The notes under the pieces were generated by a model, which was not told the origin of the DNA, ran no database searches, and saw nothing but the letters and a program-made list of their open reading frames with translations. From IMG/VR virus record IMGVR_UViG_3300025695_000018, positions 1 through 50,167 of that record: DNA of 50,167 nucleotides; one strand, written 5' to 3'. Of this stretch, positions 36,371 to 42,959 are shown in pieces (position 1 is the stretch's first letter; each line of letters begins with the position of its first letter). This DNA comes from a virus. Both the position numbers and the translations under genes were made by a program.

Positions 36371-36520
36371 ATGAAAGAGATAAAGAATATTAAGATATCC
36401 ACTGAGGTTCACACCACACTAAAAGAATACTGTGAAGATAACGGATTAAAGATGTATAAATTTTTGGAGAAGTTAATAATGGACAAGTGTTCTCGTCCTA
36501 AAGACATCTACGGTGAGTGA
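36371..36520 (+). CDS. Small ribbon-helix-helix-like protein
   Basis: A 49-residue ORF, MKEIKNIKISTEVHTTLKEY ... FLEKLIMDKC ... DIYGE, on the strand opposite to its neighbours. The pattern is that of an RHH/Arc-type DNA-binding protein: a short basic beta strand (KNIKIS), a first helix (TEVHTTLKEYCEDNG) and a second helix (KMYKFLEKLIMDKC). Such proteins dimerise and bind operators as repressors. It fills the only sizeable gap between the sheath gene and the gene ending at 36521, and its TGA abuts that stop without a spare base. A plus-strand TATATTTATC motif lies about 40 nt upstream. It could be a local or late-gene regulator; the target is unknown. Confidence 0.7.
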   Translation: MKEIKNIKISTEVHTTLKEYCEDNGLKMYKFLEKLIMDKCSRPKDIYGE

Positions 36521-37567
36521 TTACAAAAGTTTTGCCGTGGTGAAAATTTTAGACTCTCCCGATGATTTTTTAGTAATCACAAACTTAACTAAGTCATTTG
36601 TATTGATTTGAACTTTATTATTCTCATCATTTAGTTCTCCGACATAATCATTATTAATATAAACCTCACAGGTTTCAACATTATCAGTTCTTTCTAAGAA
36701 TATATCCGCTGTATATCTGAAAATTTCACTTAACTCAGTATTACCACTTACAAATAATAAATCTACAGGAAACTCGTTAGGATTTTCAGGTTGTGGTTCT
36801 ACTTTTCTTGCCTTATTTAACAATGGAACCTCATACATTGTTAGTGCTCTTGTAATTGCAGGACTAACCTCAAACTCATCTTCATCCATTAAAAATCCTA
36901 ACATAGTGAATTCGTAATTTTGAATATAATATTTTCTTCGGTCAATATCTAAAACAGACTCATCAGAAATGTTGTTAAGAATAATCGGAATATAGTGTCC
37001 TTTAATATTTGTATAAGCTTGTCGTGACGCAAAATTTTGTAACACATTTTTGTTGAACTCATTCAACGACCTCATACGGTTTACAAACAGTTTAACATTA
37101 TAAGTAATGTCAACAGGAATAGGTTGAGGTATTTTATATACGTCAACACCTTTTCTTTGTCCGTCCCAAGTTGGTACCTTTGCATAATAAAATTGTTTTC
37201 TATTTGGTATAGTATATTGTAATGATGGGTTAGAACCATAAGGAACCTCAGGTTGTCTTACCGTCGATATAAATGGTGGTTTAACATTCTTATCTAAATC
37301 TTGGAAGTTCCAAGTCTCAGTAAATTGTGACCAGTTCTGAGTGGTGATGATAATATCCACCGTAGGAATAACCTTTCCATCCATAAATGTTTTAAGGTCA
37401 TTCTTTACGAAGTCTAACATCCCACGGTCCAAATCCGCATGGCCGATACCTTTAGGTAAATACGTTCCGTCCCTTTGGATATCTTCCAAAAGTTCGACCC
37501 TTCTTTCAAACCCTGTTTTCTTAGGGATTAGGTTCAATGTCTTTTTTATCTTTTTTGGTAGTGCCAT
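36521..37567 (-). CDS. Probable tail completion/sheath stabiliser protein (gp15-like position)
   Basis: A 348-residue protein beginning MALPKKIKKTLNLIPKKTGF. Recognisable segments are DGKVIPTVDIIITTQNWSQF, KQFYYAKVPTWDGQRKGVDV, a Pro-rich strand (YKIPQPIPVDITYNVKLFVN) and RKYYIQNYEFTMLGFLMDED. It is mixed alpha/beta without membrane segments. It is transcribed just before the sheath gene, and its ATG sits in a TAATG junction with the preceding 171-aa gene. T4 places gp14 and gp15 just before the sheath, so a tail terminator or sheath-stabiliser role is the best guess. Sequence recognition is weak and the assignment rests mainly on position and size. Confidence 0.75.
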   Translation of the reverse strand: MALPKKIKKTLNLIPKKTGFERRVELLEDIQRDGTYLPKGIGHADLDRGMLDFVKNDLKTFMDGKVIPTVDIIITTQNWSQFTETWNFQDLDKNVKPPFISTVRQPEVPYGSNPSLQYTIPNRKQFYYAKVPTWDGQRKGVDVYKIPQPIPVDITYNVKLFVNRMRSLNEFNKNVLQNFASRQAYTNIKGHYIPIILNNISDESVLDIDRRKYYIQNYEFTMLGFLMDEDEFEVSPAITRALTMYEVPLLNKARKVEPQPENPNEFPVDLLFVSGNTELSEIFRYTADIFLERTDNVETCEVYINNDYVGELNDENNKVQINTNDLVKFVITKKSSGESKIFTTAKLL

Positions 37568-38082
37568 TAGATTCCGTTGAATTCATCATTTGTAACCGGC
37601 GATGCAGTGATACTGCGGTAATATGGTTTATAACCACCATAAGTGTGCCTGTTATCCGAGGTGATACGACCGTCATCAACGACGGAATAGTATCTAACTC
37701 TATCTTCTTTTTCATAATAACCAATGTAGTCTCCGAATTCTATGTCCACACCTATCTCCTCTAAATAAGATTGATAGATACCGACTTTAAGATTACCAGG
37801 TTCAACCTGTCCAATTCTTGATGACCCCATAAACGCATTCGTCGGAGCCTCAATCTGAACATAACCCTTAAGTTCAACAGGTGCGTGATATTGTACCCCT
37901 TCGGATACCACCTCACCATAGACATCGTCTTTTTTAGTTCTTTGTCTGTCTACACGATACAATACAAACGTAAAGTTCATATCTCCATGCAACCATTCTT
38001 GGCCGATGGAAATATCTAAATCAAAATCTTCATCCGCGAAGAATTTGTTTAATCTCGTTATTGGAACTTTTCTTTGACTCAT
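37567..38082 (-). CDS. Probable neck protein (gp14-like position)
   Basis: A 171-residue protein from the ATG at 38082 (MSQRKVPITRLNKFFADEDF). An in-frame TTG at 38085 directly before it is a less likely start. The sequence looks beta-rich: ISIGQEWLHGDMNFTFVLYR, LKGYVQIEAPTNAFMGSSRI, QSYLEEIGVDIEFGDYIGYY and VRYYSVVDDGRITS. No enzymatic motif or membrane segment is visible. The gene starts the leftward neck/tail unit and faces the SNF2 helicase gene across a 49-bp divergent region. It ends in a TAATG overlap with the next gene. A neck or head-completion role is inferred from its place upstream of the sheath; I cannot confirm the family. Confidence 0.75.
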   Translation of the reverse strand: MSQRKVPITRLNKFFADEDFDLDISIGQEWLHGDMNFTFVLYRVDRQRTKKDDVYGEVVSEGVQYHAPVELKGYVQIEAPTNAFMGSSRIGQVEPGNLKVGIYQSYLEEIGVDIEFGDYIGYYEKEDRVRYYSVVDDGRITSDNRHTYGGYKPYYRSITASPVTNDEFNGI

Positions 38083-38131
38083 CAATTGATAAATATCTAT
38101 AAATTGATTATTATTATGGGTATTTAGCTGT
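38083..38131. promoter_or_regulatory. Divergent intergenic promoter region
   Basis: This 49-bp gap separates the leftward neck gene from the rightward helicase gene. On the minus strand GATATTTATCAATTG ends 6 nt before the neck ATG. On the plus strand GGGTATTTAGCTG lies 4 nt before the helicase ATG. Both are variants of the recurrent motif, so two back-to-back promoters with very short leaders are possible. Confidence 0.4.
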
Positions 38132-39889
38132 ATGGAAGAAAATAAAGTTGTATCAAATATACCTGAGATAAAGGCGACTCGTATTTTAGAAGATTACGAG
38201 GGGTATAATAATTATATCCTGTCCATCAAGAAAAAAATGAAAATCAAAAAGCATTTTAAGATGACTCGTGCTCAGGCGGACTACATTATTGACTTTCACG
38301 ATGTCACCCCAAAGATAGCCAGAAAATGGGTGGAGTTGGACGAATACTTCGGAAAGAAGATGATGGAAGAGAAACTCCTAACCAAAAGACCCACACAAAT
38401 CTATGTTGAAAAGATATTGGTGGAGAAGGACAAATCATTCCATATCTACGGTAAGTTGTTTGAGAACCAAGAAATGTATGAGTTTTGGTTACCTCGAGCG
38501 GCTATCATCCAAAACAAAGAGAGACAAGTAGAGGTAGACTATTCAAAGTATTCTCATCGTCCACCATTGGAACACCAAAAACTTGCAGTTGAAAAGTTGG
38601 TGGGTAACGACAAATACATCCTTGCTGACGATATGGGATTGGGTAAAACTACCTCAACTGTGATTGCTACGTTAGAAACGGGAGCTAAGAAAATATTAAT
38701 CATCTGCCCCGCCTCCCTTAAGATTAACTGGCAACGTGAGATTGCTAATTATACTGATAGAGAAGTTTCTATTGTTGAAGGAAAGAAATGGGAACCTGCA
38801 GACTTCACCATCATCAACTTTGATATTCTTAAGAATTTTCACGACCTAAAGAAAGTGAAAGAGTCTTTGGTATTGAAAGAAGAGTTTGATTTGGTGATTA
38901 TTGACGAAGCCCATTATATTCAAAACAAACAAGCACAGAGAACAAAGATTGCCAATGATATCTGTAAGAAGGTTGGTAAGGTTTGGTTGTTAACTGGTAC
39001 GCCGATGACATCTCGTCCCATCAACTACTTTAACCTTTTAGATTTGGTGGACTCACCTATCGCCTACAATTGGATGGCATATGCTATTCGTTATTGTGAA
39101 GGTTATCAATTCAATGTTGGTAACAGAAAAGTATGGAATGTCAATGGAGCTTCCAACCTAATAGAACTTAGAGACCGAACAAAAACACACGTCCTAAGAA
39201 GATTAAAAGAAGACATCTTAGATTTACCCGATAAAATTCTTACACCTGTTTATCTAAGACTAAAGTCAAAACAATACGAAGCCCTTATGGGTGAATACTT
39301 CGATTGGTATGACAACAACTCAGAGGAATCATCCTCATTAACCGTGCAGTTTTCAAAACTGATGAAAGTAAGACAAGTAATTGCCGAAGAAAAGGTAAGA
39401 GACACCATTGAGATTGCACAGAATATTATTGAACAGGGAAAAAAAGTTATTATCTTTACAAACTTTACCGACACATTAAACCAAGTCAAATCACATTTTG
39501 GAAAGGCTGCCGTCGCATTGGACGGAAGGATGAGCAAACCCGCGAGACAACACTCGGTGGATGAATTTCAAAATAATGAAAAGGTAATGGTATTTGTTGG
39601 TAATCTCAAAGCCGCAGGTGTGGGTATCACACTGACCGCAGCTGAAGCTGTTATTATGAATGACCTCTCGTTCGTTCCTTCTGACCATTCACAAGCAGAA
39701 GACCGAGCATATAGATATGGACAGAAATCAAACGTATCCGTTTTTTATCCAATTTTTGAAAATACAATTGAAGGTGTTATTTACGACATCTTATCCAACA
39801 AGAAAAATGTATTTGAAACAGTTATGGGTGATAACGTAGACAAAGGGACCATTGTAGAGGAAATCTTAAATACAATTTCGAGAAGATAA
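38132..39889 (+). CDS. SNF2-family DNA helicase/translocase
   Basis: A 585-residue superfamily 2 ATPase. Motifs in order: Q-like HRPPLEHQKLAVEKL, I ILADDMGLGKTTST, Ia LIICPASLKINWQREI, II VIIDEAHYIQNKQA (DEAH), III VWLLTGTPMTSRP, IV VIIFTNFTDTLNQVKSHF, V NLKAAGVGITLTAAEAV and VI SQAEDRAYRYGQKS. This is a complete SNF2 core of the compact SMARCAL1-like kind. The N-terminal 140 residues lack a recognised domain, and no nuclease domain is fused. In T4-like phages a related helicase, UvsW, remodels forks and recombination intermediates; an equivalent role here is inference. It is the first gene of the plus-strand island and lies 44 bp before the superoxide dismutase fusion gene. Confidence 0.93.
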   Translation: MEENKVVSNIPEIKATRILEDYEGYNNYILSIKKKMKIKKHFKMTRAQADYIIDFHDVTPKIARKWVELDEYFGKKMMEEKLLTKRPTQIYVEKILVEKDKSFHIYGKLFENQEMYEFWLPRAAIIQNKERQVEVDYSKYSHRPPLEHQKLAVEKLVGNDKYILADDMGLGKTTSTVIATLETGAKKILIICPASLKINWQREIANYTDREVSIVEGKKWEPADFTIINFDILKNFHDLKKVKESLVLKEEFDLVIIDEAHYIQNKQAQRTKIANDICKKVGKVWLLTGTPMTSRPINYFNLLDLVDSPIAYNWMAYAIRYCEGYQFNVGNRKVWNVNGASNLIELRDRTKTHVLRRLKEDILDLPDKILTPVYLRLKSKQYEALMGEYFDWYDNNSEESSSLTVQFSKLMKVRQVIAEEKVRDTIEIAQNIIEQGKKVIIFTNFTDTLNQVKSHFGKAAVALDGRMSKPARQHSVDEFQNNEKVMVFVGNLKAAGVGITLTAAEAVIMNDLSFVPSDHSQAEDRAYRYGQKSNVSVFYPIFENTIEGVIYDILSNKKNVFETVMGDNVDKGTIVEEILNTISRR

Positions 39890-39910
39890 GAATATTTTCC
39901 CATACGATAT

Positions 39911-39917
39911 TATTTAT
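39911..39917 (+). promoter_or_regulatory. Late-promoter-like TATTTAT motif before SOD fusion gene
   Basis: Plus-strand GATATTATTTATAAGAAAAT with 16 nt to the ATG at 39934. It shows that the motif follows the direction of transcription, since this gene is on the plus strand. An inverted repeat (CCATACG at 39900-39906, CGTATGG at 39931-39937) brackets it and includes the start codon. Confidence 0.5.
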
Positions 39918-39933
39918 AAGAAAATGAAAACGT

Positions 39934-41475
39934 ATGGAATTCAAAAAAAGCCAACAAAGAATTCATGAGATAGAAAAACAAATCTCAGATTCTGAAAAAA
40001 AAGAAATAATTCAAGAACAAGAAAACAAAATGAAAAGGATAACGGCAATTAAGTTACCGTATTCTTATTCTTCATTAGACCAATTCATTGACAAAGAGAC
40101 AATGAATGTTCACTACAATCAACACTACAAAGGGTATATTAAGAAACTCAACAACGCTCTGAAGTCGATAAACGACAAAGACTTGGATTTAGAACTTATT
40201 ATCAAAGGTATATCTCGTTACAACAGAACCATCAGAAACAACGCAGGTGGTGCTTACAACCACGAACTATTTTGGCAAATGTTATCACCAAAAAAACAAG
40301 AACCGACAGGACCTGTTTTAGATAAAATTAAGAAGAAGTTTAAGACTTACGCTAACTTTAAAAAAGAATTTAAGAATAAGGCTCAACAACAATTTGGTTC
40401 AGGTTGGGTATGGTTGGTATTAACAAAAGGTGGAGATGTAAAAGTAATGACCACCTCAAATCAAGACAATCCAATGATGAACACTATGAAAAATGGTGGT
40501 ATTCCATTGTTAGGGTTGGATTTGTGGGAACACGCTTACTACTTAAAATACAAAAACAAAAGGGATGAATATGTTGATAACTTCTTTGGTGTAATCAACT
40601 GGTCGTTCGTCAACAAACAGTTTGACCAATTTCAAAAGGGTAAACTAAACGAATCAAGAGTGGTAAAAGAACTTATAACCGAAGGAGTATCACGTGGGTG
40701 TTCCCCAAAACAAGTGAATACATACAGAATGATATTCAACAAAAATCCTCAGGTTAAAAAGAAATTTATGTATGCCATCATGGATATCTTGAAAGAGGTA
40801 TTCTCTGATTTCTACTATGATAAAAATAAATACGCTCAAGGTCAGATGTCAGGTATATATGATTTTGAACAACCAGGTCGCTCAGTTATCAACAAATTAA
40901 ACACCAACTACAGTGCGTTCTGTATCTTAGTTAATGACTTAAATGCAGTTCTAAAACACTACGGACAGGACCCATTAAACTTCGTCGACAAAGACTTCAA
41001 AGGTCAATTATACGAAGTTCAAAGAATGATTAATATGATGGTTCAGTTCAGACACCGTATCTTCAACCAAGATTCCGCAACATTCCAAACAATTATGGCT
41101 TCATTAGATAAGTCAAATAAGTTCGGAGATGAAAGAGAACTTAAAGCGGTTGTAAACATGAAGGATATTTTTAACACAAAGAAGGTATTCAAAGTTGGGG
41201 AACTCGGAGGTAAAGATGATATGATTGGTGGTATCGACGCAACAGTTGATATTGATGGACAAACAAAGACCATTCAAATTAAACCATTTAACGGTCACGA
41301 TGAAGAAGAAGGTAGAATCGTAGTATATGGAACTGGTAACGTAAAACCTTATTCGACTGACTATATAGCTTTCCACAGTGACTCAAAAGGTACTATCGTA
41401 TTCAAAAACGACGACACAAAGATTGTTAACGGTAGATTTACCTTCCCCGCTGATAGTTGGGTAAATCCTAAATAA
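39934..41475 (+). CDS. Superoxide dismutase (Mn-type) fused to a PD-(D/E)XK-like domain
   Basis: A 513-residue two-domain protein. After a charged N-terminal helix (to about residue 35), residues 36-225 are a full Fe/Mn superoxide dismutase: LPYSYSSLDQF, metal ligand His in NVHYNQHYKGYI (with the second-sphere His and gateway Tyr), ligand His in GGAYNHELFW, FGSGWVWLVL, and ligands Asp and His in LDLWEHAYYLKY. Gly in NNAGGAYNH and Gln in TSNQDNP are the MnSOD versions of the residues that separate Mn from Fe enzymes. Residues 230-400 are helical and unrecognised. Residues 405-495 have E...GGIDATVDIDG...IQIKPF, a pattern like a PD-(D/E)XK nuclease core with QxK, then STDYIAFHS and TIVFKND strands. 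No signal peptide is present. The catalytic state of each half is inferred. Confidence 0.9.
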   Translation: MEFKKSQQRIHEIEKQISDSEKKEIIQEQENKMKRITAIKLPYSYSSLDQFIDKETMNVHYNQHYKGYIKKLNNALKSINDKDLDLELIIKGISRYNRTIRNNAGGAYNHELFWQMLSPKKQEPTGPVLDKIKKKFKTYANFKKEFKNKAQQQFGSGWVWLVLTKGGDVKVMTTSNQDNPMMNTMKNGGIPLLGLDLWEHAYYLKYKNKRDEYVDNFFGVINWSFVNKQFDQFQKGKLNESRVVKELITEGVSRGCSPKQVNTYRMIFNKNPQVKKKFMYAIMDILKEVFSDFYYDKNKYAQGQMSGIYDFEQPGRSVINKLNTNYSAFCILVNDLNAVLKHYGQDPLNFVDKDFKGQLYEVQRMINMMVQFRHRIFNQDSATFQTIMASLDKSNKFGDERELKAVVNMKDIFNTKKVFKVGELGGKDDMIGGIDATVDIDGQTKTIQIKPFNGHDEEEGRIVVYGTGNVKPYSTDYIAFHSDSKGTIVFKNDDTKIVNGRFTFPADSWVNPK

Positions 41476-41490
41476 ATGACCTTTACTGGA

Positions 41491-41497
41491 TATTTAT
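41491..41497 (+). promoter_or_regulatory. Late-promoter-like TATTTAT motif before neck gene
   Basis: Plus-strand GGATATTTATAAATAAAAG, 15 nt before the ATG at 41513. It fits the ATATTTATA form seen on the other strand and also contains TATAAATA, the T4 late promoter sequence, shifted by five bases. Confidence 0.5.
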
Positions 41498-41512
41498 AAA
41501 TAAAAGTCTGAG

Positions 41513-42625
41513 ATGTCAATTATTACAGAACCACAAAGAACCAAACTTTATACGAGAATTCGTCATCTTTTAGGTGCACCTTTAAGGGGTATTGAAATAG
41601 AAGATGAAATGATGGATTCATTATTGGAGTTATCTATTGAAGATTACTCACAATATGTAAATGATTGGTTAATTGAATCACAATGGACATCACTATACGG
41701 ACTAAACCAAGATACTCAATCAGTTGCTAAAGCACTTATCACACGTTCTTTAGATTGGGAAACACAATACACTTACGCATATTCTAAAATTGTAGGTTTA
41801 CAAGCGGGTGGTGACTCTGAATTAAAAAAGGATTATTTTGACCTTAAGGCAAACCAACAAATTTATGAAATACCTGCGGGTAGAGAAATAAATGAACTTT
41901 TATGGTTTACACGAGCAGAACTTGACGCTGCGTTTTTTGACCCATTCATGGGTGGTTTCGGAGGATTTGGTGGTATTGGTCTTGGTGGTGGTGCGGGTTT
42001 CTCACAAATGGGTGGTCAGGGTAATTACTTTGTTTCACCAGGTTTTGATATCTTACTTAGAATGCAAGATATTAATATTAAAAGAAGACTTATAGGTGGT
42101 GAATTAACTTATCGAATAACCGCATTACCTGAGGGTAAAAAGGCCATACATCTTTATAACGTACCTGGAGGTAAGTTTGATTTTGGTAACATGGCTAACA
42201 ATAACTATAGAGTGTGGTATTGGTATTATGAAACAGACGATAGAGAAAGTTGTTTGGCTAAAAACCCTGATATTGTTAGATTACCTTCAGATGTAAATAT
42301 GGACAACCTTAGATGGGATGAACTTAACTCACCGGCACAAACATGGGTTCGTAGATGGTTTACTTCTTATGTTAAAGAGACATTAGGAAGGGTCAGAGGT
42401 AAATTCAGTGGTAATCTAAAAACCCCTGATTCTGAACTCCAACTAGAATATGATTCATTACTTAGCGAATCGAAAGATGAGAAGTCTAAGTTAGAGGAGG
42501 AACTAAAAATGAGATTAGAAAGACTCCGTCCTGATAAAATGATGGAAGTTAAAGCAAGTCAGGCAGAAAGTCTGAACAAACAACTACAATACAGAGCACT
42601 TCCACGACAAATTTATATTGTCTAA
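41513..42625 (+). CDS. Neck protein, gp13-like
   Basis: A 370-residue virion protein. The N-terminal 110 residues are helical (EPQRTKLYTRIRHLLGAPLR, EDEMMDSLLELSIEDYSQYV) and include RSLDWETQYTYAYSKIVGLQ, then DYFDLKANQQIYEIPAGREI and NELLWFTRAELDAAF. This order recalls T4 gp13-type neck/head-completion proteins (gp13 is 309 aa). Residues about 143-165 are a Gly/Phe-rich low-complexity loop (FMGGFGGFGGIGLGGGAGFS). The C-terminal part has PAQTWVRRWFTSYVKETLGR and a charged helix. It would help connect the head to the tail. It follows the superoxide dismutase gene by 37 bp and overlaps nothing; the 110-aa gene starts one base past its stop. The family assignment is moderate. Confidence 0.8.
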   Translation: MSIITEPQRTKLYTRIRHLLGAPLRGIEIEDEMMDSLLELSIEDYSQYVNDWLIESQWTSLYGLNQDTQSVAKALITRSLDWETQYTYAYSKIVGLQAGGDSELKKDYFDLKANQQIYEIPAGREINELLWFTRAELDAAFFDPFMGGFGGFGGIGLGGGAGFSQMGGQGNYFVSPGFDILLRMQDINIKRRLIGGELTYRITALPEGKKAIHLYNVPGGKFDFGNMANNNYRVWYWYYETDDRESCLAKNPDIVRLPSDVNMDNLRWDELNSPAQTWVRRWFTSYVKETLGRVRGKFSGNLKTPDSELQLEYDSLLSESKDEKSKLEEELKMRLERLRPDKMMEVKASQAESLNKQLQYRALPRQIYIV

Positions 42626-42626
42626 T

Positions 42627-42959
42627 ATGTCTGTTGAAAAATTTAATCCTGTAGTAAAAATCATTAATGGTATTACTGTTAGTTCATCTGACTTAGCAAT
42701 AGTATCCGAATCATCTTATACCACTGATGCTGAAAGTGTTATTGTAGTTAAAGATGTAGAAAATTGTGATATCATATTAGACGAAACTACAACAGACCAC
42801 ATTACAATTAAATCTATGACTAACGTAACCATCAAAAGTGATAAACTTATTGATGATGAATATAATCAGATTGAAACTGCAAGAGGTGCATCTGTTGAAT
42901 TAAGATTCGTGGGACAAGGTTGGTATATTATGTCGTCTGATGGACTGAAGAATTCATAA
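42627..42959 (+). CDS. Small beta-rich structural protein
   Basis: A 110-residue protein from the ATG at 42627 (MSVEKFNPVVKIINGITVSS), which follows the TAA of the neck gene by one base. A TTG at 42618 would add three residues but overlap that gene. The sequence alternates short hydrophobic strands (SVIVVKDVENCDIILD, HITIKSMTNVTIKSD) and ends with VELRFVGQGWYIMSSDGL, a common finish for phage beta-helix or decoration domains. No catalytic motif or membrane segment is visible. Its last 32 bp overlap the 3' end of the polymerase gene on the opposite strand. It is probably a virion component co-expressed with the neck protein; the family is unknown. Confidence 0.8.
   Translation: MSVEKFNPVVKIINGITVSSSDLAIVSESSYTTDAESVIVVKDVENCDIILDETTTDHITIKSMTNVTIKSDKLIDDEYNQIETARGASVELRFVGQGWYIMSSDGLKNS

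Noticed and set aside
39925-39969. Short frame MKTYGIQKKPTKNS as a leader peptide before the SOD fusion
   Set aside because: Only 14 codons, overlapping the real start in another frame; it is expected by chance in such A-rich DNA.
42618-42626. TTG start adding three residues to the small beta-rich protein
   Set aside because: It would overlap the neck gene, while an ATG one base past that gene's stop is better placed.
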